DNA of 64,000 bases from Pandoraea commovens (GCF_902459615.1 NZ_CABPSA010000006.1:248001-312000), one strand, 5' to 3'; counted from the first letter of the stretch, positions 16,655 to 25,448 are shown. Numbers and translations are program-made. Notes: a model not told the origin generated them from the letters alone.

Positions 16655-17935
16655 ATGGGCATCCAACCGAATTCATTGACCAACAGTCCCAATCTGCCGT
16701 TCTTGTGGACTCCCCGTGAAACACTCAGCGACAGAAGATTAGATGTGCTGAGAGACTTCAATCGCAAGGTCGCTGAGAATAGCCGTCCCCCGCAAGGCGT
16801 GTTTTTCGATTTCATGGAATTCTTCACGTACATGGGGCCGATCGACCTGCTCGGTGACTTCATTGATGACGACCGAAGGAAGTCTGAGACTTTGTCTCGG
16901 CTGGCGCGTTGTCATATCGCGACATCGAGCGCAGGCCGAGATTTTCTGGCGGGGCAGGGTTTGCTTTCGCAGGTGGTCGACGACTCATGGACGCTAATGC
17001 GCGGGCTTAGACGTGCCGCCAGAGAGCAAATGCTCGAAGGCGCGGAGTTGGGCGATCGTCACCTGATTGTCATGACCTTCCCGAATCTCGAACTGCGCAT
17101 GCCGTTGGAAATAGAATGCTTTCGTCGCGGCGATGGCGCGCTTTCGGAAGCCGAGGCGTGGAAGTTGATCATGACATGCGATGCTACCAACCGAACGCTG
17201 CTCGACAGATTTGCAAGCGAGCAGAGGAGCGCGCAGGTAGAGACTTACGACACCGATGTTCTGCGTGCCTGGTGTGAGCTTCTTAACTGCTGTCGACGTC
17301 AAACGCCAGTCGGACAGCACGGCAGCAAGGAGATCCTCGAAGCGTTTGGGTATGCCTATCTGGCGATCGCGCGCGGTGCCGCCACGAAGGAAGACCATGC
17401 GCGTCTGCCGCTACTCGAAATCCTGCGCCTTTGCGTTCAATTTTTCGATGAAGCCATTAGCCCAAAGGCGAGCGGGCTTGTCTGGCGGGACGTGGCCAAA
17501 TACTTCCACGAGAAAGGTGAAAAATCGCAGGAAATCGTGGCTCTCAATACCGCCGGCGCCAAACTGTTTCTCGCCGCTGATGGCTATTCCCTCCTGAAGC
17601 AAGCGGACAAGGCGAGAAAATTTCTTGAAATGGCATTCGACGCCTACCGCGAATCCGGCAATTTGGCAGAGACGAGTCGCACGGGCAAGGCCTTGTTTGA
17701 TTGCCATATCGATTGCAATTTTCAATCACGAGCGCGTGCTGTCGCCGCCATTGTCGCGGATGCGGAGCGTAGGCTGGGAAACATCGAGGTCGCCGATCGA
17801 TGGAAAGCGCTGGCCAAGCAAGTGCCGCCCTTGGAGGGCCAAAAGCCACCCATTGACGCGGTGGACGTTGTCTCCCGCGGACCGGTCGCAGTCGGATATC
17901 CCACAGCAAGGACGGCGATACTTGAAAGTGCGTAG
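16655..17935 (+). CDS. Array gene 6: uncharacterised paralog with TPR-like C-terminal half
   Basis: A 426-residue member, pair partner of gene 7. The N-terminus NLPFLWTPRETLSDRRLDVL is followed by the signature LARCHIATSSAGRDFL, HLIVMTFPNLELRMPLE, GDGALSEAEAWKLI (which resembles part of an EF-hand loop) and LRAWCELLNCCRRQTPV with the invariant Trp. The C-terminal half has regular amphipathic helices such as LVWRDVAKYFHEKGEKSQEI and FLEMAFDAYRESGNLAETSR, like TPR or SNAP-type repeats. The C-terminal WA motif of genes 2-5 is absent. The ATG at 16655 has only a weak GAG upstream. Function unknown. Confidence 0.82.
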   Translation: MGIQPNSLTNSPNLPFLWTPRETLSDRRLDVLRDFNRKVAENSRPPQGVFFDFMEFFTYMGPIDLLGDFIDDDRRKSETLSRLARCHIATSSAGRDFLAGQGLLSQVVDDSWTLMRGLRRAAREQMLEGAELGDRHLIVMTFPNLELRMPLEIECFRRGDGALSEAEAWKLIMTCDATNRTLLDRFASEQRSAQVETYDTDVLRAWCELLNCCRRQTPVGQHGSKEILEAFGYAYLAIARGAATKEDHARLPLLEILRLCVQFFDEAISPKASGLVWRDVAKYFHEKGEKSQEIVALNTAGAKLFLAADGYSLLKQADKARKFLEMAFDAYRESGNLAETSRTGKALFDCHIDCNFQSRARAVAAIVADAERRLGNIEVADRWKALAKQVPPLEGQKPPIDAVDVVSRGPVAVGYPTARTAILESA

Positions 17936-17954
17936 GGAAGGGCGCGCGCAGACT
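17923..17954 (+). promoter_or_regulatory. Two-block promoter-like box before array gene 7
   Basis: TGAAAGT, 18 bases, GCAGACT; the second block ends 28 bases before the ATG. The first block overlaps the last codons of gene 6. Confidence 0.6.
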
Positions 17955-17982
17955 GAATCTAATACGCGTCTCTGGAGACCCC

Positions 17983-19224
17983 ATGACAATCCCACCGAAC
18001 TCGTTGGCCAACGGACCGAATCTGCCGATCCAGTCGTTTCCCGGCCATCATTTCAGTGACCGACGATTGGGCGTGCTGGGCCGTTTCAATAGCGCGATCA
18101 CCGAGAGTGCGCGCCCGCCGGGCGCGGTGTTTCTCGCATTCCTGAACGGCTTCGTGCACATGGGGCCGGTCGATATCATCCGTGATTGCTTTTCGAGTGG
18201 TGGAAAGAAGTCCGAGATCCTATCCAGGCTGGCGCGTTGTCATGTCGCGACATCGAGCGCCGGGCGCGATTTTCTGGCTGGCAAGGAAATGCTCCGACAG
18301 GTGAATCAGGATGCACGGGAGCTATTGCGCGGGCTGACACCTGCCGCCAGACAGACGATGCTCAAAGGTGCCAGGTTGGGTGCGCGTGACCTGATCGTCC
18401 TGACCTTCCCGGACTACGAACTGCGCATGCCGTTGGAGAGCGACTGCTTCGGTGACGGTGATGGCGCGCTCTCGGAAGCTGAGTCCAGGCAATTGATGTC
18501 GAATCGCGACGACACTGACCGAACGTTGATCGGCAATTTCGCAAGGGAGCAGAAGCGGTCGCATGCAGGGTATTACGACTCGGGTGTTCTGCGTGCCTGG
18601 AGTTCCTTTCTTGAGCGCTGTCGCGGTCAAACGCCAATCGAATCGTTGGGCGGCCAAGATAGGCTTCACGAGTTGGCGCTTGCCTATCGGGCCGTCGCGC
18701 GAGGCGCTGCCACGCAGGCAAACCACGCCGGCATACCGTTGGTCTCAGCCTTGCGCATCAGCGCCAAACTGTTCGATGCCGCGAATAAGCCTAAGGCGAG
18801 CGGACTTGTCTGGCGGGACATCGCCAAACATCACCATGAGGCAGGCGAAACGTCGATGAGAATCGATGCCCTCAACCGCGCCGGGGCCAAACTGTCTCTC
18901 GCGGCCGATTTGTTTCTCACGCAAACGCAAGAGGAAAAGGCCAGAGATTGTCTTGAAATGGCGTTCGACGTCTACCGAGAATCCGGCAACTTGGCACAAA
19001 CGAGTCGCACGGGAATGACGTTATACGAGCGTCATATCCGCAGCAATTTGCCATCGGAAGCGCGTGCTGTCGCCGCCGTTGTCGCGAACACGGAGCGTCG
19101 TATGGGAGACATCGCGCAAGCCCGTCAATGGAGCGAACAGGCAATGCAAGGGCCCCGCGCGTCGCGGGGGGCTGAATCATCGGCGTCTTCAGATGCTTCG
19201 GAGTCGCTGCAAGTGTCGCGATAG
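17983..19224 (+). CDS. Array gene 7: uncharacterised paralog with TPR-like C-terminal half
   Basis: A 413-residue member closest to gene 6. It has NLPIQSFPGHHFSDRRLGVL, signature LARCHVATSSAGRDFL, DLIVLTFPDYELRMPLE, GDGDGALSEAESRQL (EF-hand-like), LRAWSSFLERCRGQTPI, and repeat-like helices LVWRDIAKHHHEAGETSMRI and CLEMAFDVYRESGNLAQTSR. The ATG at 17983 has GGAGACCCC upstream, the best Shine-Dalgarno in the array after gene 8. Gene 8 follows after 60 bases without a box, so genes 7 and 8 probably share a transcript. Function unknown. Confidence 0.82.
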   Translation: MTIPPNSLANGPNLPIQSFPGHHFSDRRLGVLGRFNSAITESARPPGAVFLAFLNGFVHMGPVDIIRDCFSSGGKKSEILSRLARCHVATSSAGRDFLAGKEMLRQVNQDARELLRGLTPAARQTMLKGARLGARDLIVLTFPDYELRMPLESDCFGDGDGALSEAESRQLMSNRDDTDRTLIGNFAREQKRSHAGYYDSGVLRAWSSFLERCRGQTPIESLGGQDRLHELALAYRAVARGAATQANHAGIPLVSALRISAKLFDAANKPKASGLVWRDIAKHHHEAGETSMRIDALNRAGAKLSLAADLFLTQTQEEKARDCLEMAFDVYRESGNLAQTSRTGMTLYERHIRSNLPSEARAVAAVVANTERRMGDIAQARQWSEQAMQGPRASRGAESSASSDASESLQVSR

Positions 19225-19284
19225 CCGACGTTCCAGGAAGCAGGTCAAGCGAGACCGACCTTCCGTCAAACCTACGAGGCCGAC

Positions 19285-20625
19285 ATGCTGCCAGTACCTC
19301 CCGCTTCCAGCGCAAATCCATTGTTGTGCGCACCCCCTGATCTCCACCTCAGCGACCGTCGCCTGGACGTCATCAAGCGGTTCAATGAGCAGATTGGCGT
19401 GACGATAATCCCGGCGGATCGGATATTCGAGGATTTTCTGAGCGGATTCACGCGCACAGGGCGTTTGGGCATATTGGGCGGCAATTGCCTCGGCGATTCG
19501 GAGAAAGCGCAGATGCTGCACCGGGCTGCCCGGTGTCATATCGCAGCGTCCCGGGGCGGTGCCGAGTTCTTGCTCGCGCGACAGCTACTCGACAGGGTCG
19601 ATCACGACGCTTTGACGCTGTTGTGCGAGTTTGACTGCGATCGCCGCGCGGAACTGCTGAGAAGCGCGGTGCTGAGTGTCGACGCTCGGATTGTGGTTGC
19701 GTTACCCGGTAGCGAACTCCGTATGCCATTGGGCGCGAGTTGCTTCGAGACGCTTAGAGGCGCGCTGAGTGTTGCCGAGGCGGGCGAACTGGTGCTGCGT
19801 CACGATGACGAGGGCCGAACGCTGTTGAGCCGCTTCGTCTGTGGAAACGGTCTGTGCGAGATGGGCGCCAACGGGCTGGATGTCGTACTCGCCTGGGCGA
19901 CACTGCTACATCAGGCGACAGACGGGGTCTTATCCGGTGAGTTCAAGGTGACGTCGACGGACATCGACGACATCGGAAGTGCCTACCGTGCGCTGGGCGG
20001 ATGGGTGTCGCTGCACGGGGGGCATCGGGTGTCGCAGCGGATGCCTCTTTTGGTTTCCAGCGCCGCATCGTTCGGCGTTGGTGACGTGTCTGCGAACGAG
20101 GCGTTCGTGTGGCGTGATTTTGCCGTCCATCTTGCGTTGACGGGGGACGAGGCAGGTGCCAAGACTGCGTATCAGGAAGCCAGCGGCAAGTTCCTCGAGC
20201 TGTTCTGCAAGCGCGCCGTGCGAAACGAGAAGCGGTATCTCCGTCAACTTCTGCAACTTGGATTTGAGTCGGCAAAAGCGGCAGGAAACAATGCGTTGAC
20301 GGCGTACGCAGGGGAGAGACTCTTTTTGATCGACTGGATGATCGGCGACGCTTCGGAGGCGCGTGCCGTTGGCGCTGAATTGGCGAAAATATTGGACGAA
20401 TCGGGCGATCAGAGTAGCGCGACGCACTGGCGGAATCGGGCCGCGAGACAAGTAACGCCACTGGATCTTCTGGAACACGGCGGTGTCAACGATACCCTTA
20501 TTAGCGCGTACGAATCCATGACGAGCCTGCCGGATCTGCGGAGGTTGAGATCAGGTGGAGGGCAATCTGGCGCGCACGCACTGGACAAAGTGGGGACCGA
20601 ATCAGCAGTGCCGTCGAATCGCTGA
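19285..20625 (+). CDS. Array gene 8: divergent uncharacterised paralog, longest of the array
   Basis: A 446-residue member. N-terminal ANPLLCAPPDLHLSDRRLDV, signature AARCHIAASRGGAEFL (GRDFL replaced by GAEFL), ARIVVALPGSELRMPLG, RGALSVAEAGELVL and VVLAWATLLHQATDGV with the invariant Trp. The C-terminal half holds TPR-like helices (FVWRDFAVHLALTGDEAGAKT). CGAGG six bases before the ATG is a fair ribosome site. It has no two-block box upstream and is presumably read through from gene 7. It lacks the WA tail. Function unknown. Confidence 0.8.
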   Translation: MLPVPPASSANPLLCAPPDLHLSDRRLDVIKRFNEQIGVTIIPADRIFEDFLSGFTRTGRLGILGGNCLGDSEKAQMLHRAARCHIAASRGGAEFLLARQLLDRVDHDALTLLCEFDCDRRAELLRSAVLSVDARIVVALPGSELRMPLGASCFETLRGALSVAEAGELVLRHDDEGRTLLSRFVCGNGLCEMGANGLDVVLAWATLLHQATDGVLSGEFKVTSTDIDDIGSAYRALGGWVSLHGGHRVSQRMPLLVSSAASFGVGDVSANEAFVWRDFAVHLALTGDEAGAKTAYQEASGKFLELFCKRAVRNEKRYLRQLLQLGFESAKAAGNNALTAYAGERLFLIDWMIGDASEARAVGAELAKILDESGDQSSATHWRNRAARQVTPLDLLEHGGVNDTLISAYESMTSLPDLRRLRSGGGQSGAHALDKVGTESAVPSNR

Positions 20626-20665
20626 AGTAGATGGCGGAGAGGGCGGTAGAAAACGTGGCGATAAA

Positions 20666-20698
20666 TGAAAGTAAGGGAGCGGTAGAAGGGGGCAGACT
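20666..20698 (+). promoter_or_regulatory. Two-block promoter-like box before array gene 9
   Basis: TGAAAGT, 19 bases, GCAGACT; the second block ends 32 bases before the ATG of array gene 9. It is preceded by GGCGATAA as before genes 6 and 7. Confidence 0.6.
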
Positions 20699-20730
20699 GC
20701 TACCGATACGTCTCTGTCAGATGAAATGTC

Positions 20731-21891
20731 ATGCCCCCCATTTGTCCGAATGCCTGCTGGTTTCCTGTGCTGAACTACCCGAATCTTCATCTCAGCGAAC
20801 GTCGCGTGCAGACGCTGGACGAATTCAATCGTCAATTTCTCGCTGGCGGACCGGTGTCGGACGGCGTGTTCGACGAGTTTCTCGCGAACTTCACGCACAT
20901 GGGCGTGATAGATCGCCTCTGTAGTTGGCTGTCGGTCAGTCGAAAGTCGGAGATATTGAATAGCGTGGCGCTGGGGCACATCGCCTCGACGGAAGCGGGG
21001 CGAGATTATCTGAAAAGCAAAGACAAGGACGCGATCTGCCGCGCGGAAGACGGTGCTGTGGATGTCCTGAAGTTGCTCATGCACGATGATCGTAAAAGGA
21101 TGCTTACAAGGGCCGAGATCGGGCAGCGCGGGCAAATCTATTTGAAGTTCCTCGACATGGACCTTTGCCTTCCGCTTGGGCACAAGTGCTTCGAGAACAC
21201 GCAAGGGCGGCTCACGCACGAGGAAATCGAGCAACTGCTTTCGGTTGAGACGGAAGGGGCCGCGTCGGGCCTCGCGCAGTTCGCTGAGCGCTTCCGCGAG
21301 GAGCACGTTTGGCAGCTGGATCGGGAGGCATGTCTGGCGTGGAGCGCCGCCATCGATCGGTGGATCGGAAAACGGCGAATCGCGGAGCTTGGCGTACCCG
21401 GGACGGTGATCGAGGCGTTGGGATCGTCGTTGCGTGCGCTAGGGCGTCGTGTCCCCGAGTTTGATGACGCCACGGGCTTCTCACTGCACGACATGCTGTC
21501 AAATTGCGCCGAAGCGTTTCATTTTGTCGGCGACCGTAGGGCGTACGGATTGGCGCTGATGGAACTCGGGGCGCTGCATGTACGAACCGGCAATGCGAAC
21601 GTCGGCGTCAGTGCCTATCGCCGTGCGGCCGATGAGCTGGGACGCGAGGCGCTCGATCTGAAGAGAGTTCGCAGTGACAGTGACGCCGATGCGTGCCGGG
21701 AGGACGCATTCGCTTGCTTTGCGAAACTTGGAGAGAGCGGGGCACCTCGCGCTTCGATATCGACGTCCGTGCACAACGAAAATAGCGAACCGAGACCACC
21801 GGGAAGGGACGACGGTCTGCTCGGACGCGCCGAGTTCGACTGGTTGTGGGCGAAGGCGAGTGAAAGAGCTGCGTCGAGTCAAACGTTTTGA
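20731..21891 (+). CDS. Array gene 9: divergent uncharacterised paralog with WA tail
   Basis: A 386-residue last member. It starts MPPICPNACWFPVLNYPNLH and then LSERRVQTLDEF. The signature VALGHIASTEAGRDYL keeps the invariant His but has Gly for Cys and GRDYL for GRDFL. It also has GQIYLKFLDMDLCLPLGH, GRLTHEEIEQLL, CLAWSAAIDRWIG, and the C-terminal LLGRAEFDWLWAKASERA, a version of the tail of genes 2-5. A second ATG at 20721 is in another frame. A terminator-like hairpin follows 44 bases after the stop. Function unknown. Confidence 0.8.
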   Translation: MPPICPNACWFPVLNYPNLHLSERRVQTLDEFNRQFLAGGPVSDGVFDEFLANFTHMGVIDRLCSWLSVSRKSEILNSVALGHIASTEAGRDYLKSKDKDAICRAEDGAVDVLKLLMHDDRKRMLTRAEIGQRGQIYLKFLDMDLCLPLGHKCFENTQGRLTHEEIEQLLSVETEGAASGLAQFAERFREEHVWQLDREACLAWSAAIDRWIGKRRIAELGVPGTVIEALGSSLRALGRRVPEFDDATGFSLHDMLSNCAEAFHFVGDRRAYGLALMELGALHVRTGNANVGVSAYRRAADELGREALDLKRVRSDSDADACREDAFACFAKLGESGAPRASISTSVHNENSEPRPPGRDDGLLGRAEFDWLWAKASERAASSQTF

Positions 21892-21935
21892 CGCAAGTCT
21901 GGATCCCTTTCACGCCGAGGAATCCATTCCAAAAG

Positions 21936-21963
21936 CAGACGACGGGTTGTCCCCGTCGTCTCA
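21936..21963. terminator. Hairpin between convergent array gene 9 and permease gene
   Basis: AGACGACGG and CCGTCGTCT form a perfect 9-bp stem around a short loop, between two convergent genes. The T-run is weak, but the position suits a bidirectional terminator. Confidence 0.6.
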
Positions 21964-21974
21964 TCCAACTTAAT

Positions 21975-23378
21975 TTAAATATCGAATTCCGGATCCGAGG
22001 AGCGCAGCTTGCGCCAGATCGAGCGCACCGTGAACGCGACCAGCAGCACCGTCAGACTCACGACACCCAGCGCCAGCGGGGTGCGTTGATCGGGAATGAA
22101 AGCCATCGCACCGACGATGGACAACATTCCGATGATCGCGACCCAGGTGAGGTACGGAAATCCCCACATACGAATCTTGAGCCGGGCCGGTGCTTCGCGT
22201 TCGAGCCGCTTGCGCAGTTTCAACTGCGAGAAAGCGATGAGCACGTACACGAAGATCGCCACGGTGCCGTACGAGTTCACGAGGAACGCGAACACGGTAT
22301 CCGGCGAGACGTACGACATCACCACGGCGGCATAACCGAACAGTGTGCCTACGAGAATCGCCCGCACCGGCACGCCGCGTGAATTCAGCTTCGCAAGCGA
22401 GCGAGGCGCATCGCCACGGCGTGTCAGCGCAAAGAGCATGCGCGACGACGCGTACAGCCCCGAATTCAACGCCGACAGCACTGCCGTCAGCACCACTGCG
22501 TTCATGATGTGCGCGGCTGCCGGAATGCGCATCGCTTCGAGCGCGCTCACGTACGGCGTTGCCATGCCAGCCGAATTCCAGGGCACGAGCATCACGACCA
22601 GCAGAATCGAGCCGATGTAGAAGAACAGCACGCGGCCGATGACCGAGTTCGTTGCACGTGCCACCGCCTGCTGCGGTTCGGCAGCTTCGGCAGCGGCAAT
22701 CGTCACAATCTCCGCACCGAAGTAGAACCCTGTCGCCGCCACCGCACCAGACATCACCGGACCGATGCCGTTCGGCATGAAGCCGCCATGCGATAGCAGA
22801 TGTCCAGTGCTGGCCACCGCGCCCGGCCACATGCCGAACACGAACAGTCCACCGAGGAACAGGAACACCACAATCGCTGCGACCTTGATCGACGCAAACC
22901 AGAATTCGAATTCGCCGTATGACGCGACCGACACCAGATTCGTCAGCGTGAGCACTACTAGCAGCACGAGGCTGATGGCCCATGCGGGAATGTCCGGCAA
23001 CCAGAACTGGATCAGGTTCGCACCGGCCACGGCCTCGACGGCCACCACGATCACCCAGAAGTACCAGTACATCCAACCCGTCAGAAAACCGGCCAGCTCG
23101 CCGCCGACCGGCTTGTCGTTCCAGGCCAGCCGCGCATACTCGTAGAACGAACCGACCGCAGGCATGGCGCACGCCATTTCGCCGAGCATGCGCATGACCA
23201 GCACCACCAGTACGCCGGTGATGAGAAACGACAGCACCGCTGCGGGGCCTGCTGCATGCACGACTACGCCGCTGCCGACGAACAGACCGGCACCGATCAC
23301 GCCGCCCAGCGCGATCATGCTCATGTGACGTTGTTTGAGGCTCGATTGCAGATGCGTTCCGGTATCACGATTGGCCAT
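21975..23378 (-). CDS. Amino-acid permease, GabP/AnsP-like (APC superfamily)
   Basis: A 467-residue inner-membrane proton symporter of the amino-acid transporter (AAT) family. The first helix carries HMSMIALGGVIGAGLFVGSG, the substrate-backbone motif of this family, and twelve hydrophobic segments can be followed. A strong AGGAGG lies before the ATG. It resembles GabP or proline/aromatic permeases; the substrate cannot be fixed. It lies downstream of tauC on the same strand, after about 200 bases without an evident gene, and might import taurine-like or gamma-aminobutyrate-like compounds, but that is speculation from position. Confidence 0.87.
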   Translation of the reverse strand: MANRDTGTHLQSSLKQRHMSMIALGGVIGAGLFVGSGVVVHAAGPAAVLSFLITGVLVVLVMRMLGEMACAMPAVGSFYEYARLAWNDKPVGGELAGFLTGWMYWYFWVIVVAVEAVAGANLIQFWLPDIPAWAISLVLLVVLTLTNLVSVASYGEFEFWFASIKVAAIVVFLFLGGLFVFGMWPGAVASTGHLLSHGGFMPNGIGPVMSGAVAATGFYFGAEIVTIAAAEAAEPQQAVARATNSVIGRVLFFYIGSILLVVMLVPWNSAGMATPYVSALEAMRIPAAAHIMNAVVLTAVLSALNSGLYASSRMLFALTRRGDAPRSLAKLNSRGVPVRAILVGTLFGYAAVVMSYVSPDTVFAFLVNSYGTVAIFVYVLIAFSQLKLRKRLEREAPARLKIRMWGFPYLTWVAIIGMLSIVGAMAFIPDQRTPLALGVVSLTVLLVAFTVRSIWRKLRSSDPEFDI

Positions 23379-23577
23379 GACGACCTCCTGTGAGCGGATG
23401 CGCGAAGCGGGGAATCACTGCGAGGACTGCAACGAGGGGGGAACTGCCGATGAATGTCTCAACTGCCACACAACCTCCTTAATGCCTTGTCTGACGTCAG
23501 GTGCGGCGCGGTAGGTACTGGGGGGCGCGCCGCCCTGCGTCTTTTTGTGATGACCAACGAAAACCGCTTCTGCCTTG

Positions 23578-24516
23578 TCAGACCTTGCCTTTCCAGGGCA
23601 CGAGTACGCGCTCGAGATAGCGCATGATGAGATCGAACCCGAAGGCGAAGAAGCCGATCACGATGATCCCCATGATCACGATGTCCGACGCGAGGAATTC
23701 CGCCGCGTTGAGCACCATGAAACCGAGGCCGCTCGATGCCGCCACCATTTCGGCGGCCACCAGCGTGGTCCAGCCCACACCGATACCGATGCGCATGCCG
23801 GTGAAGATTTCCGGCAGTGCCGACTTCACGATCACGTGCATCACGATCTGGCGCGGTGACGCACCCATCGAATACGCCGCGTGAATCTGCTCCATCGAGA
23901 CGGAACGAACGCCCGCCCGTGCTGCAATCGCCAGCGGCGCGAAGATAGCCAGGTAAATCAGGAACACTTTCGAGAACTCGCCGATGCCGAACCAGATGAT
24001 CACGAGCGGCAGATAGGCCAGCGGCGGCAGCGGACGATAGAACTCGATGGGCGGGTCGAATACGCCGCGTCCGATGCGCGAGACGCCCATCAGAATGCCG
24101 ACGGGAATCGCCGTCACACATGCCAGCGCAAACGCGCCGAACACGCGATACAGACTGGCGAGCGTGTGTTGCCACAGCGTCGAGCCCGCAAAGCCTTCGG
24201 TCGACACCTGGATGAATTTCTCGACGATGGCGCGCGGTCCCGGCAGGAACAGCGGCTTGATCATTCCTGACGATGTAATAGCGACCCAGATCGCCAATAG
24301 CACGAACACGGTCACGACGCTGATCGCCAGGCTCGGCCCCTGACCGGGTGCGCCGAACGATTCACCGGCCTTCACGGGACGCGGGGCGAACATTCGGGCG
24401 AAGAACCCTTTACGGCGCGGTGCGCGCGGCGTATTCAGAGGAGAGGACGGACGCTGCATGCCGCTGCCATTCGTGGCGGACGGTGCCTGCGGGGTAGTGA
24501 CGGGTTTGGTCATCAT
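23578..24516 (-). CDS. tauC: Taurine ABC transporter permease
   Basis: A 312-residue BPD_transp_1 permease. A long polar N-terminal segment rich in Pro, Arg and Ser precedes the helices beginning LAISVVTVFVLLAIWVAITSSG. The core includes FYRPLPPLAYLPLVIIWFG and the ATPase-coupling loop YSMGASPRQIVMHVIVKSALPEIFTGMRIG, typical of the TauC/SsuC family. The ATG at 24516 has GGAG about ten bases upstream (the next codon is also ATG). The gene starts 31 bases after the tauB stop, so tauA-tauB-tauC form one operon. Confidence 0.9.
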   Translation of the reverse strand: MMTKPVTTPQAPSATNGSGMQRPSSPLNTPRAPRRKGFFARMFAPRPVKAGESFGAPGQGPSLAISVVTVFVLLAIWVAITSSGMIKPLFLPGPRAIVEKFIQVSTEGFAGSTLWQHTLASLYRVFGAFALACVTAIPVGILMGVSRIGRGVFDPPIEFYRPLPPLAYLPLVIIWFGIGEFSKVFLIYLAIFAPLAIAARAGVRSVSMEQIHAAYSMGASPRQIVMHVIVKSALPEIFTGMRIGIGVGWTTLVAAEMVAASSGLGFMVLNAAEFLASDIVIMGIIVIGFFAFGFDLIMRYLERVLVPWKGKV

Positions 24517-24547
24517 GATGGCTCGTCTCCGGCTTCGATCAGGCACA

Positions 24548-25366
24548 TCAGGCCGCGACCGCACCGGCAGACGCAGTCTGCCCGGCACGCTCGTCACCGT
24601 AGATGATGCTGAGCACCGTCTCGCGCATGGCGATGAAATCGGGGCTCGACTTGATGGCGCGCGCATCGCGGTTTTCGAGATAGCGCTTGTTGAAGTCGAG
24701 TTCGTAGGTGTGGGTGATGCGCCCGGGTCGCGGCGACATTACGATCAGGCGGCTGGCAAGGAACAACGCTTCTTCCACGCTGTGCGTGATGAAGAAGATC
24801 ATCTTCTGCGTCTCGCGCCAGACATCGAGCAACAGTTCCTGAATGGTCTCGCGGGTGAGCGCATCGAGCGCAGCCATCGGTTCGTCCATCAGCAGCATCG
24901 ACGGATTGCAGGTCAGCGCACGTGCAATCCCCACGCGCTGCTGCATGCCGCCCGAGAGCTGATAGATCATGTGATTGTGGAAGTCCTGCAAGCCGACGAG
25001 CGCGAGGTTGCGTGCGGCGCGGGCGCGTCGTTCCGTCTTGGGAATGCCTTGCAGCTTCAGACCGAATTCGGTGTTTTCCATCACGCTCAGCCACGGCAGC
25101 AGCGCGTGCTTCTGGAAGACGACGCCACGGTCGGCGCCGGGGCCTTCGATGGGGGCGTCGCCGAGCAACAATTCACCGGAGGTGGGGGCGATGAAGCCTG
25201 CCATCAGACTGAGCAGCGTGGTCTTGCCGCAGCCCGAAGCGCCGAGCGCCACAACAAAATCGCCGGGTGCGATGGTCAGATCGACGTGGGCGAGCGCCTG
25301 TACCTGCTCGCCGGGACGCCGGCCGGGATATACGACGCTGACGTCGTTGACGATGAGTTGTTCCAT
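24548..25366 (-). CDS. tauB: Taurine ABC transporter ATP-binding protein
   Basis: A 272-residue ABC ATPase. It starts [20 protein letters not shown]; Walker [10 protein letters not shown] is near residue 41, signature [15 protein letters not shown] near 142, Walker [13 protein letters not shown] follows, then the switch His in [14 protein letters not shown]. The Q-loop region and the [19 protein letters not shown] segment match TauB/SsuB proteins. The ATG at 25366 with GAGAAGG upstream is chosen over an upstream in-frame Met. It lies between tauA and tauC in the operon. Confidence 0.92.
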   Translation of the reverse strand: MEQLIVNDVSVVYPGRRPGEQVQALAHVDLTIAPGDFVVALGASGCGKTTLLSLMAGFIAPTSGELLLGDAPIEGPGADRGVVFQKHALLPWLSVMENTEFGLKLQGIPKTERRARAARNLALVGLQDFHNHMIYQLSGGMQQRVGIARALTCNPSMLLMDEPMAALDALTRETIQELLLDVWRETQKMIFFITHSVEEALFLASRLIVMSPRPGRITHTYELDFNKRYLENRDARAIKSSPDFIAMRETVLSIIYGDERAGQTASAGAVAA

Positions 25367-25448
25367 GAAGCCCTTCTCCAGCCGATCCAGCGATTGGGGA
25401 GGGGATGGCGCGCCGCACAACCGGCCGGCGCGTCGGCCCCGGTGCGGC

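Larger units (their letters stand above)
9933..21891 (+). repeat. Tandem array of nine paralogous genes
   Basis: Nine consecutive plus-strand genes of 380-446 codons encode one protein family. Shared features in order: short N-terminal motif ending in L-x-D/R/E-F; a signature with an invariant His and usually GRDFL; a beta-like FP..LR.PLG segment; a GAL..xE helix; an invariant Trp about 50 residues later; and an alpha-helical C-terminal half. Subgroups: genes 3, 4, 5 (very close), 6 and 7 (close), 2 near 3-5; 1, 8 and 9 more divergent. The DNA of genes 2-5 looks less G+C-rich than the flanks. No mobile element genes are visible. Confidence 0.85.

Noticed and set aside
9933-21891. Array as a mobile element, CRISPR or phage region
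   Set aside because: No transposase, integrase, terminal repeats, att-like duplication or spaced short repeats were seen; the repeats are whole protein-coding genes.
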